In this document: in pieces, positions 1 through 7,601 of the stretch
Position numbering within the stretch: the first letter of the stretch is position 1
Layout: each line of letters begins with the position of its first letter
Source: DATAFF01 sp036265615
GTDB taxonomy: Bacteria > Pseudomonadota > Alphaproteobacteria > Rhizobiales > Aestuariivirgaceae
DNA length: 55,412 nt
NCBI GenBank assembly: GCA_036265615.1
Contig: DATAOT010000021.1
Coordinates: 1-55,412, forward strand
Direction of reading: 5' to 3'
Notes under the pieces: model-generated
What the model saw: only the letters and a program-made list of their open reading frames with translations
The model's database searches: none
What the model was told of the DNA's origin: nothing
Position numbers and translations under genes: made by a program

Positions 1-679
1 GAAAGGCGAGGTGGTCGGCTTCTGGGGCTTGGTTGGCGCAGGACGGACCGATGTGATGCGGGCATTGTTCGGGTTGCTGACGGTCGAGGCGGGTTCAATC
101 AAGCTCCATGGGCGCATGGCGGGAGTACGGACACCCCGCCGAACGATCAATGATGGGCTGTTCTTTCTCACCGAGGATCGTAAGCATTTCGGCAATTTGC
201 CGACCCTCACCGTCCGCGATAACATCCTGATCAGCTTGATCAATCTCTTTGACCGCGCCTTGTCGCCGAAGGTTCGGACCCGCTTAGGCGTAATCCGCCA
301 TGGCGCGGCGCGTCGGGCTGCCGATGAACTCATTCGCCGGCTTCAGATCAAGACTCCCTCCTCCGATACGCCGATCGTCAATCTGTCTGGCGGCAACCAG
401 CAGAAGGCTCTGCTGGCGCGGGCCTTGTCGGTCGAGTCCCGTATCATCGTTCTCGATGAGCCGACAAAAGGTATCGATGCGGGTGCAAAGGTCGAGATCT
501 ATCGAATGTTGCAGTCGATAATCGACCAGGGCATGGCCATTCTGCTGGTCTCTTCCGAATTGCCGGAGGTGATGGCGCTTTCTCACCGGATTGTCGTCAT
601 GCGGAGTGGCCGGGTCAGGGCTTTTCTCGATCGCGACAAGACAAACGAGGAAGAACTGATGCAGTTCGCAACCATTTGA
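1..679 (+). CDS. Sugar ABC transporter ATP-binding protein, C-terminal part (CUT2/RbsA type), truncated by window edge
   Basis: This is the carboxy-terminal ATPase domain of a ribose/xylose-type (CUT2) importer ATPase, which normally has two fused ATPase domains and about 500 residues; only about 225 residues are in the window. The degenerate P-loop GLVGAGRTDVM is typical of the second domain of this family. It is followed by the signature LSGGNQQK, the Walker B stretch IIVLDEPTKGID and the switch region VSSELPEV. The reading frame is open from the first base, so the GTG at 11 is internal and not a start. A permease of the same transporter class begins 12 bases after the stop, so the two form one operon whose binding protein lies outside the window. 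The sugar cannot be named from the sequence. Confidence 0.93.
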   Translation, partial: KGEVVGFWGLVGAGRTDVMRALFGLLTVEAGSIKLHGRMAGVRTPRRTINDGLFFLTEDRKHFGNLPTLTVRDNILISLINLFDRALSPKVRTRLGVIRHGAARRAADELIRRLQIKTPSSDTPIVNLSGGNQQKALLARALSVESRIIVLDEPTKGIDAGAKVEIYRMLQSIIDQGMAILLVSSELPEVMALSHRIVVMRSGRVRAFLDRDKTNEEELMQFATI

Positions 680-691
680 CAGGACCCGGGC

Positions 692-1684
692 ATGACCAAG
701 AAGTCGTCGGTGGCGTCGCACACGCAAGTGGCGCTCGCATCGCGCGGGGCCGTCCGAACAGTCCTGCGCAGATATGGTCTCGTGCTCGCGCTCTTCATCA
801 TGCTGGCGACGCTGTCGATCGCGGCCGAGAACTTCCTCACCGTCGACAACGTCATGAACATCCTGTTGCAATCGTCCAATATCGGGATCATGGCTGCCGG
901 TCTAACTCTGGTGGTGATTGCCGCCGAGATCGATCTGTCGATTGCCTCGCTCCAGACCCTCGGAGCAGTAGTCGTCGCCGGCTTGCTCGTTAATCATGAT
1001 GTGCCGATTGCGCCGGCCATCCTGGCGGCGCTCATGGTGGGCACGCTCGCCGGCGCCGTATCCGGCTTCTTCACGGGCTGGCTCGCGATTCCCGCGTTCA
1101 TCGTGACCCTTGCCATGGACAGCCTGGCGCGCGGCACGTCATTGATCCTGACCGGAGCAACATCGATTTACGGACTGCCCGAGGACTTCTCCATCTTTGG
1201 CCAGGGTTATATCGGGCCATTGCCAATCGCGGCGCTGATCATGGGAATCGTATTTCTCGCCATGCACTTGTTGCTGAGCAATACAGTGCTTGGCACCAAC
1301 ATCTATGCAGTGGGAGGCAACAAGGAAGCGGCCCGGATCGCTGGGGTCAATGTCTTCGGCGTGAAGGTTGCCGTGCTGGCGATCTCAGGTTTCTGCGGGG
1401 CGTTGGCTGGCGTCGTCATGGCGTCGCGATTGATGGCCGCGCAACCGATCATGGGACTGTTCGACCTCATGGACGTCATCGCTGCGGTCGTCATTGGTGG
1501 CACTTCGCTGCTCGGAGGCGAAGGAAAGATTGTCGGCACCATAATCGGAACCTTGATCATCGCCAGCATGCGCAACGGACTGAACCTGCTCGGGATCAGT
1601 CCCGACTGGCAGCTGATCGCGGTCGGGACAATCATCATCATGGCCGTGCTGGTGGACTATGCCGGCCGGCGCCGAACAGCATAG
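692..1684 (+). CDS. Sugar ABC transporter permease (CUT2/RbsC type)
   Basis: This 330-residue integral membrane protein has the family BPD_transp_2 pattern: eight to ten hydrophobic segments after a short cytoplasmic N-terminus, and the conserved region GLTLVVIAAEIDLSIAS near residue 70, which matches the GxDLS motif of RbsC-like permeases. A second conserved block, GGTSLLGGEG near residue 270, is also usual in the family. It would form the inner-membrane channel driven by the ATPase encoded just upstream. An AGGA sequence lies about ten bases before the ATG. The next gene is convergent, so the operon ends here, though no clear terminator hairpin is visible in the 50-base gap. Confidence 0.93.
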   Translation: MTKKSSVASHTQVALASRGAVRTVLRRYGLVLALFIMLATLSIAAENFLTVDNVMNILLQSSNIGIMAAGLTLVVIAAEIDLSIASLQTLGAVVVAGLLVNHDVPIAPAILAALMVGTLAGAVSGFFTGWLAIPAFIVTLAMDSLARGTSLILTGATSIYGLPEDFSIFGQGYIGPLPIAALIMGIVFLAMHLLLSNTVLGTNIYAVGGNKEAARIAGVNVFGVKVAVLAISGFCGALAGVVMASRLMAAQPIMGLFDLMDVIAAVVIGGTSLLGGEGKIVGTIIGTLIIASMRNGLNLLGISPDWQLIAVGTIIIMAVLVDYAGRRRTA

Positions 1685-1735
1685 GATTCACCTAAGCGCT
1701 CCGTCATACTGGACCCGGATCCAGACCGTTCTCGC

Positions 1736-2566
1736 CTAGAACGAGGCCGTCATGGGGTTCGGACCGATCCGGCCTGCCGCTTCATCGAGCTTCGCGATCG
1801 CAGCCATATCGTTCGCGTCGAGCGCAAATCCAAACACGTCGAAATTCTCTTTTATGCGAGCTAGGCTGATCGATTTGGGAATGACGATCAGGTCGCTGTC
1901 GAGATGCCAACGAATGATGATTTGCGCCGGCGTGCGCTCATGCTTCTGGGCAATGCGCGCTATGACAGGGTCGGTCAAAAGTCTTCCGCGGCCCAAAGGG
2001 CTCCACGCCTCGGTCTTGATTCCGCGCTGGGCGTTCGCCTGACGCAGCCGTCTCTGTTGAAATCGAGGGTGCACCTCGATCTGATTGAGCACTGGCGTGA
2101 CACCGGTCTCGCCGATGATCCGATCGAGATGCTCGATCTCGAAGTTGGAAACGCCGATGGACCGCGCAAGGCCCATTTCTCTGGCCCTGATCAGCGCGCG
2201 CCACGTAGCGGCGTAGAGATCGCGGCCGGGCGAGGGCCAGTGAATGAGATAAAGATCGACATAATCGACGTTTAGTCGCCTCAAGCTTGAATCGATGGCC
2301 AGAAGCGTCTTGTCGTAGCCCTGGTCGTCGTTCCACACCTTTGTCGTGAGAAAGATCTCGTTTCGCGCCACGCCCGAGGCCCGAATACCCTGACCCACTC
2401 CCTCCTCATTGCCATAGGCAGCGGCCGTGTCGATGTGCCGATAGCCGGTCTGAAGCGCCGCCTGCACGGCACTGGAGACGGCATCGTTCGGGATTTGGAA
2501 AACGCCCAAGCCAATCTGAGGAATTGATTGGGAGTCATTGAGGCCTATTGTCGGAACATGGGTCAT
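1736..2566 (-). CDS. Aldo/keto reductase (2,5-diketo-D-gluconate reductase-like)
   Basis: A 276-residue NADPH-dependent reductase of the aldo/keto reductase superfamily, closest in pattern to the DkgA/DkgB group. The catalytic tetrad is visible: Asp46 and Tyr51 in HIDTAAAYGNE, Lys76 in TTKVW and His109 in LYLIHWP. The cofactor-binding end IPKSISLARIKEN is also present. The open frame runs further upstream, but the ATG at 2566 follows an AAAGGCG ribosome site and gives the usual family N-terminus (PTIGLNDSQSIPQIGLG). The gene stands alone, convergent with the sugar permease; a role in the same sugar pathway is possible but unproven. Confidence 0.92.
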   Translation of the reverse strand: MTHVPTIGLNDSQSIPQIGLGVFQIPNDAVSSAVQAALQTGYRHIDTAAAYGNEEGVGQGIRASGVARNEIFLTTKVWNDDQGYDKTLLAIDSSLRRLNVDYVDLYLIHWPSPGRDLYAATWRALIRAREMGLARSIGVSNFEIEHLDRIIGETGVTPVLNQIEVHPRFQQRRLRQANAQRGIKTEAWSPLGRGRLLTDPVIARIAQKHERTPAQIIIRWHLDSDLIVIPKSISLARIKENFDVFGFALDANDMAAIAKLDEAAGRIGPNPMTASF

Positions 2567-2716
2567 GAGACGCCTTTGGTGACATGCCAAGATTGGCTCA
2601 CATAGCAAGAAGCCGCATGTTGAAGCCAACGCGACTTCCAGGCTAGCGCCTTTTGCGGCTCCAAAGCCGCGAGCCCCTCCGGGGGCGTCAATCAAATCAA
2701 TGCGTTGCGGATCGCC

Positions 2717-2956
2717 CTAAGCCTCAGGCGTCGAGATCTGCCGAGCGGCGGAGATCGGAGAGTGACCGAGCCAGCGTCGGATCCTGCCAATGTCATTCGA
2801 AACTGCCGGGATGACGAGCCAGGAGATGACGAAGGCAAGGAGTCCTGGGACAATGCCGCCGCCCGGTCCACCTGCTCGTCTTTGGAGATAGGTGACTCCA
2901 AAGGCGACAGCTGTCGCAATTGCGATTTGCAGGAGAATCTTCCAATTGATACGCAT
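2717..2956 (-). CDS. Small hypothetical membrane protein
   Basis: A 79-residue protein with two hydrophobic stretches: ILLQIAIATAVAFGVTYL near the N-terminus and IVPGLLAFVISWLVIPAV after a Gly-rich turn. The tail is basic (RIRRWLG). The frame is open further upstream, but a GGGGA sequence six bases before the ATG at 2956 favours this start; an ATG at 2962 is the alternative. I do not recognise a family. It lies between the aldo/keto reductase and a long non-coding stretch, and has no obvious operon partner. Confidence 0.6.
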   Translation of the reverse strand: MRINWKILLQIAIATAVAFGVTYLQRRAGGPGGGIVPGLLAFVISWLVIPAVSNDIGRIRRWLGHSPISAARQISTPEA

Positions 2957-3450
2957 CACCATTCCCCGCTGATTCCCACCGACCGAAATATGTCGCATGA
3001 ATTCGTTTGCCGCAAGAAAAACAGACATGGGCCCAAGGTTTGCCCTATGCAGCCGGAAGACGACGAGTGCTTGAATAGAGCTTTTCCAAATTTCCGGGCA
3101 GCGACGCAGCCGTCAGCAACCCTCCTTGACATGGGCTCTCCATTCACGAGATCTGGAAAGGAAGGGTGCCCGGTCGGGGAACCGAGCACCCTGGCGCTTT
3201 CGCGCTTGCGCCGGGAGGGGAATCCGGCGCTATGCCGACGGCCATGCCATTCGAGCGGGGGCAGAATGGCAGTTAATGCGGACGTCGGTATTCAATGCTG
3301 ACCAGTATAGTGCGCCGCCACGGCGCCATTTTCAATGGAACAGACCGGTGGCGATGTGCGACGGAACGCAGCATTTGCCGGTTTAGAGGAAAATTGTCGC
3401 CCGAAATGGCCGAAACCTGGATGGCCGCGCAGGCGAGGCGATCCGCTTCG
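2957..3450. other. Non-coding stretch with one strong hairpin
   Basis: About 490 bases with no convincing gene on either strand; the open frames here have no plausible start or composition. The only structure I see is a strong stem-loop at 3164-3191 (GGGTGC, then CGGT, a six-base loop, ACCG, then GCACCC). It is not followed by a T run on either strand, so a terminator role is uncertain. Confidence 0.5.
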
Positions 3451-3741
3451 TCACTGCGGCCCGGGTTCCACCGGTTCCTCGTCGCCGCCAAGCGGCATGT
3501 CGTCATTGGGAGCGCCCTCATAGCCCGAGCCATCGAGAGGATCAGGCACCGGCGCGGGCTCGAGGATCATCCCGGTGGGGCCTCCCGCGTCATAATCGTT
3601 TTGACCGCGGAGGTTCTCGCTTTGCGGCGTATCGGGCACCGATCCAGGATAGGTGTTCGAGTCCTGCACCGACTGGGCAAGCGCCGGGCTGGCCAGCAGT
3701 CCCAGAGCTCCAACTACAATCGCCAACTTCCGAATCGACAT
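3451..3741 (-). CDS. Small secreted Pro/Asp/Gly-rich protein
   Basis: A 96-residue protein with a clear Sec signal peptide: basic MSIRK, hydrophobic LAIVVGALGLLA and an ASPALAQ cleavage region near residue 22. The mature part is acidic and low in complexity (runs such as EPAPVPDPLDG and GGDEEPVEPGP), suggesting a disordered periplasmic or extracellular peptide. The ATG at 3741 is chosen because GAGGAG precedes it at good spacing and because the signal peptide starts there. No known domain is recognised. Confidence 0.72.
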   Translation of the reverse strand: MSIRKLAIVVGALGLLASPALAQSVQDSNTYPGSVPDTPQSENLRGQNDYDAGGPTGMILEPAPVPDPLDGSGYEGAPNDDMPLGGDEEPVEPGPQ

Positions 3742-3931
3742 CTTCGTCTCCTCAGGGTGTCGAAAAACCGACCCCCTCTCGCAGGAGACAAATCCTGGCG
3801 CGGCGGTCCGTTCCCTGTCCAGAAGTACCATCGCGACGCACCCATGCGTCATTTCACCGGATCGCGGTATCGGTGTTCATAATCGAGAATTTCAGCGGGT
3901 AACGGGCTCACGGTTTCGTCCACCGAACAAC

Positions 3932-4915
3932 ATGCCGTCATGGCCTCTCTCAGATCACTTCGACGGGCGCCGCTTCGTCAACCCGACCTTGCCGGAAATG
4001 CGCGCACCCTCGCTTCCCGCCATTCTCAGGATGATCCGCGAGCGACGCAGCCGGTGGCCCGCCTGGGTCGAAAACAAGGGCGTCCCGAAGCTCGACGCGG
4101 CGCTGGCCTCCCATGACGTCGCGATCACCTTCGTCAACCACGCGACCTTCCTGATCCAGATCAATGGCATGACGATCCTGACCGATCCGGTCTGGTCGAA
4201 GCGGGCGAGCCCTTTTCGCTGGATCGGTCCGAGACGGGTCAGGGCTCCCGGTGTGTCATGGGAAGCGCTGCCGCGGATCGATGTCGTGCTGCTCAGCCAC
4301 AATCATTATGACCACCTCGATCTCGCCACCCTGGCACGCCTCAAGGAACGCCATTCGCCAATCCTCCTCGCCGCCGCCGGGGATCGTCGCATCCTTGCGC
4401 CGATCGAATTTCGGGAGTTGCACGAACTCGACTGGTGGGAAACGTTCTCGCTCGACGATCGAGGCCGGTTTACTTTCGTCCCGGCGCAGCATTTCTCTGC
4501 CCGCAGCCTGCGCGACCGGCAGTACAGCCTATGGGGCGGCTACTTCGTCGAAAGCGGCGGGCGGCGCGTCTATTTCTCAGGCGACACCGGATATGCACGG
4601 CATTTTGCCGCGATCAGGCAACGGCTCGGCCGTCCCGATATTGCGCTCCTCGGAATCGGCAGCTACGAGCCGCGCTGGTTCATGAAGCCGATGCACATGA
4701 ACCCGATCGAGGCCGTCGCGGCCCATCGGGATCTTGGAGCAAGACACAGCATCGGAATGCATTTCGGGACCTTTCGGCTCTCCGCCGAATCGATCGACCA
4801 GCCGGTTGCGGATCTCGAGTGCGCGCTGGCGGCGGCCGGAATAGCCGAAACAGAGTTCGTGACTCTTGAAGTCGGCGAAACGCGCATTTACCAAGGGGAT
4901 TGCCGGTCGCCTTAA
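3932..4915 (+). CDS. Metallo-beta-lactamase-fold hydrolase (NAPE-PLD/UlaG-like)
   Basis: A 327-residue protein with the NAPE-PLD-like form of the metallo-beta-lactamase fold. The N-terminus HFDGRRFVNP is the usual start of this subfamily. The metal motif HNHYDHLD is present, followed by VPAQHFSARSL, the bridging Asp in YFSGDTGY, and a late His in GMHFGTF. Family members hydrolyse phosphodiester or lactone bonds (N-acyl-phosphatidylethanolamine, ascorbate-6-phosphate lactone), but the substrate here cannot be assigned. The start is uncertain because no strong ribosome site precedes 3932 and the frame is open for another 90 codons. It ends four bases into the 3' end of the opposing PRC-barrel gene. 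Confidence 0.9.
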   Translation: MPSWPLSDHFDGRRFVNPTLPEMRAPSLPAILRMIRERRSRWPAWVENKGVPKLDAALASHDVAITFVNHATFLIQINGMTILTDPVWSKRASPFRWIGPRRVRAPGVSWEALPRIDVVLLSHNHYDHLDLATLARLKERHSPILLAAAGDRRILAPIEFRELHELDWWETFSLDDRGRFTFVPAQHFSARSLRDRQYSLWGGYFVESGGRRVYFSGDTGYARHFAAIRQRLGRPDIALLGIGSYEPRWFMKPMHMNPIEAVAAHRDLGARHSIGMHFGTFRLSAESIDQPVADLECALAAAGIAETEFVTLEVGETRIYQGDCRSP

Positions 4916-5232
4916 GCGCGCTTCAAGGTCTCAAGGTCGGCGAGCGCGCACAACAATCTTGGCTTCTCGGGGTCGGTGAGATCGAGCTTGTCCCATGGAA
5001 CGCGGTAGCCCTGACCGATCCCGCTGCCATGAAAGAAATCGAGCATCGCACGGCCGAAGGGCGTGGCAGCAAGTCTCTCCATCAGCGCGTATGAACCGAG
5101 GTGATATTCCCTCACCGCGAGAACACTGCCCTGAGGCTCGGCCACGATCTCCTCGATGCGCCCCGCCGATCGACCATCAGGCGCAAGGACCCGACGGCCC
5201 AGCAGCAACTCGGCATTGATTTCCCGTGTCAT
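4912..5232 (-). CDS. PRC-barrel-like protein
   Basis: A 106-residue cytoplasmic protein whose first half (LLLGRRVLAPDGRSAGRIEEIVAE) resembles a PRC-barrel, the small beta-barrel found in photosynthetic reaction-centre H subunits and RimM. The second half (FGRAMLDFFHGSGIGQGYRVPWDKLDLTDPEKP) repeats a barrel-like end. It is the last gene of a three-gene operon behind an Nramp-like transporter and another PRC-type protein. The ATG at 5232 begins two bases after the upstream stop; an alternative GTG at 5238 would give a four-base overlap. A regulatory or metal-sensing role for the transporter is an inference. Confidence 0.78.
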   Translation of the reverse strand: MTREINAELLLGRRVLAPDGRSAGRIEEIVAEPQGSVLAVREYHLGSYALMERLAATPFGRAMLDFFHGSGIGQGYRVPWDKLDLTDPEKPRLLCALADLETLKRA

Positions 5233-5234
5233 GG

Positions 5235-5594
5235 TCACGAACCTGGAATCCGCCTGATCACCTTGTCCCGCAGCCAGTTCTGCCAGTCATTGACCGGCGT
5301 CTCCCTGACATCGAGCGCGACCTCGATGTCGACTCCGATGTCCCGAACCTGGCGCCACGCCACACGGTATGGTTGCTGGGCGCGCGGGCTGCCCCATCGC
5401 TTTTTCAAAAGGCGGATAAAACGTTCGGTCCGCCTGCCGACCCGACGCGCCAGAGTGATGCCGCCGATCTCGATATAGCTCACGACAGGTGGCTTGCCGC
5501 CATGCAGCGCCAGGACGACCCCGTCCACCTTACCCATCTTGGCCTGGTTCTTGTCGACAACCTGCTTGTCGATAATGTCGCGCGCCAGATTCAT
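5235..5594 (-). CDS. PRC-barrel/MgtE-N-like accessory protein
   Basis: A 119-residue protein beginning MNLARDIIDKQVVDKNQAKMGKVDGVVL, a pattern seen in PRC-barrel modules attached to metal transporters (for example those preceding MgtE-type domains). The C-terminal part (RETPVNDWQNWLRDKVIRRIPG) is amphipathic. It starts one base after the stop of the Nramp-like gene, so the two are translationally coupled. It is followed directly by a second PRC-like gene. A cytoplasmic regulatory partner of the transporter is the most likely role, inferred from position only. Confidence 0.78.
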   Translation of the reverse strand: MNLARDIIDKQVVDKNQAKMGKVDGVVLALHGGKPPVVSYIEIGGITLARRVGRRTERFIRLLKKRWGSPRAQQPYRVAWRQVRDIGVDIEVALDVRETPVNDWQNWLRDKVIRRIPGS

Positions 5595-5595
5595 A

Positions 5596-6816
5596 TCAGC
5601 CGCCGCTAAAGATCTCGAGCGGTATCGTCGCGATCGCCAGGACGAAGCCCAGGGCGATGATCGCCATGATCGCAATATTGCCAAGTCGGCCGTTGGTGTG
5701 CTGCTTCACGAACCGCTTGTCGTTCATGAGGAAGATGAAGGGAAGAATTGTGAGCGGCAGGCTCGCGGCAGTGAGCGCCATCGAGAATACGGTCAAATTC
5801 AAGGGATCGACGCCGAGGACCATAGGCACGACCGCAATGATGACGGAGAGGGTGTAGACCAGGCTGAAAGCCGGGGCGGCTTCCGGCATGAGGTCCTTGC
5901 CCCAATTCCAGCCGAAGCCCTGCGCCACGAGGTAGGCCTGCTGCAAGGCAATCTCGAGCGCCGCCCCGAGGCAGGCAATTGCCAGCGATGCGATGAACAG
6001 AACCAGTCCCCAAAAGCCGAACACCTTGGTGAGCAGCAGCGGAAGCTGATGATAGTCGTTGACGTCGCGAATGCCGCTGGGCGGCATCACCAGGGCCGCA
6101 ATGACAAGCGTGCTCGCCGAAATGACTCCGCCGAAGGTCATGCCAATTCCGGCGATCGCCCGGTTTGCCCAGAGATAGCTTTCGTTCCAGTGGTCCTCGA
6201 TCGCGCCCGATGAATAGAACAGGAACAGATAGGGAGAGATCGTCGCCCCGAGAATGCTGGCAGCGAGGAACCAGTAACGGGCACCGTCATGCTGCGGCAG
6301 GCTCGGCACGGCCGATCGCAGCAGATCCTTCCAATCCGGTCCGAGCTTGACCGCTGCCACGACGAAGACCAGGGTGACGAGGCCGAGCAGCGCCACGCCT
6401 TTCTCGATCAAGCCGAAAGTGCCCTTCCAAAGCAGGAGCCAGACAACGATACCGACCGGAACGGCCCACCATTGATGACCGATCCCGGTTGCGAACTCGC
6501 CGGCGAGCGCGACGCCGCCGATCTCGGCCGAGAGCACCATCAGGTTGAGCAAAACGGTGACGGTCAGCGGCAACAGGAAGAAGTTGAAGCCGAACCGCTC
6601 GCGCATGGCGTCGGAGATCGTGTGGTGGCTCACAGCCGCAAAGCGGCCGCTCATCTCCACCAGCACGATGATGCATAAGGTGCCGAGCACCAGGGCCCAC
6701 AGAAGCTGAAATCCGAAGGCCGCCCCGGCCTGGGCCGAGGTGGCGATGGAGCCGATTTCGAGATATCCCCCGACACTGGTCACGATACCGAGCGAGACTT
6801 CCAGGAGCTTGTCCAT
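5596..6816 (-). CDS. Divergent Nramp-family divalent metal transporter
   Basis: A 406-residue membrane protein with about 11 hydrophobic segments and the overall Nramp (SLC11) layout. The two metal-binding helices are recognisable but altered. In TM1 the canonical DPGN is replaced by EIGS (residues 20-23, in GYLEIGSIATSAQAG). In TM6 the canonical MPH is replaced by SPY (residues 194-196, in GATISPYLFLFYSSG). Loss of the metal-coordinating Asp, Asn and Met suggests a different ion, as in the Mg/Al-type Nramp-related branches, but this needs testing. It heads an operon with two PRC-barrel-like genes. Confidence 0.88.
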   Translation of the reverse strand: MDKLLEVSLGIVTSVGGYLEIGSIATSAQAGAAFGFQLLWALVLGTLCIIVLVEMSGRFAAVSHHTISDAMRERFGFNFFLLPLTVTVLLNLMVLSAEIGGVALAGEFATGIGHQWWAVPVGIVVWLLLWKGTFGLIEKGVALLGLVTLVFVVAAVKLGPDWKDLLRSAVPSLPQHDGARYWFLAASILGATISPYLFLFYSSGAIEDHWNESYLWANRAIAGIGMTFGGVISASTLVIAALVMPPSGIRDVNDYHQLPLLLTKVFGFWGLVLFIASLAIACLGAALEIALQQAYLVAQGFGWNWGKDLMPEAAPAFSLVYTLSVIIAVVPMVLGVDPLNLTVFSMALTAASLPLTILPFIFLMNDKRFVKQHTNGRLGNIAIMAIIALGFVLAIATIPLEIFSGG

Positions 6817-6866
6817 CGTTGCGCCAGCCTACTCCCAAGAGCTCATCCTGCAACAAAGGTCGGGGC

Positions 6867-7271
6867 TCAGGCGAGATGCTCCATCTCCTGGTCGTTGGCA
6901 AACCGTGTCCAGGGATGCCGTCGCGACTCGTAGACGGAATGACGAGGTGGCGGGAAGGCCGGGTCGGCAAACGCTCCCGCCGCGACAGCGATGAGATCGG
7001 GCGCGATGCCGAGTTCCCAATAAACGGTCGTGCCGCAATGCGGACAAAAATGCGCGGTGATCGGTTTCCCGCTGTCGCCGACCCTAACGTACTCGCTTTG
7101 GTCGCCTTGAATGCCGGTGACCTGGCTTCGCGGGAAACGCGCCTGATAACCGAAGGCACTGCCGGTCCGCCGCTGGCAGGCATTGCAGTGGCAAACCGAG
7201 ATCCTGACGGGTTCGCCATGGCAGGTCAGATGCAGCTGCCCACAGGCGCATGAGGCTGTTCGCGTCGTCAT
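6867..7271 (-). CDS. GFA family (glutathione-dependent formaldehyde-activating-like) zinc protein
   Basis: A 134-residue CENP-V/GFA domain protein. The zinc ligands are visible: CACG near the start, CHCNACQ at about residue 28, and CPHCG at about residue 75. The family is named after glutathione-dependent formaldehyde-activating enzyme, but most members have no proven activity. The ATG at 7271 is preceded by GGAGA and gives the standard N-terminus; the upstream open frame is ignored. It lies 50 bases upstream of the Nramp operon on the same strand and may be co-transcribed. A second GFA protein lies at 13411-13773. Confidence 0.9.
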   Translation of the reverse strand: MTTRTASCACGQLHLTCHGEPVRISVCHCNACQRRTGSAFGYQARFPRSQVTGIQGDQSEYVRVGDSGKPITAHFCPHCGTTVYWELGIAPDLIAVAAGAFADPAFPPPRHSVYESRRHPWTRFANDQEMEHLA

Positions 7272-7436
7272 TCTTGTTCTCCGGTCATTAGGCGCCTGCC
7301 CATTATCATTGAACCATTGGCGGCGCCATGCGTTCATGATGCGCGGCGGGGGCGGCGGCTCTTGAATATCGGAGGCCGAGGGATCGGTCGTCGCCGCACC
7401 CTGGCCCGTGAAAGCCCGAAGAAGATTGCGGTGCCG

Positions 7437-7601
7437 ATGCTCATTGTTGAATTCACCGTGACGAGCTCGATCGGAAGACGATTTCGCGCTCTTCTGGACG
7501 ATACAGCCAAGCCGATGCCAGAGGGGTTGACGGAGTTGCTCGAGGTCCTCGAGGGCTCGCGCGGTCAGGCAAACTGCAGCTGCGGGGCGGGAGCAGGCTG
7601 A
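7437..7601 (+). CDS. Possible NepR-like anti-sigma factor (short)
   Basis: A 54-residue frame whose central stretch SSIGRRFRALLDDTAKPMPEG followed by LTELLEVLEG follows the helix pattern of NepR, the small anti-sigma factor of the alphaproteobacterial general stress response (IGxxLRxLYxxVxxxPVPxRFxxLLxxL in the family). The last 37 bases overlap the convergent histidine kinase gene. There is no strong ribosome site before the ATG, and no PhyR or EcfG gene is nearby, which is unusual. The upstream open frame could allow a longer start at 7317. The assignment rests on pattern alone. Confidence 0.45.
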   Translation: MLIVEFTVTSSIGRRFRALLDDTAKPMPEGLTELLEVLEGSRGQANCSCGAGAG

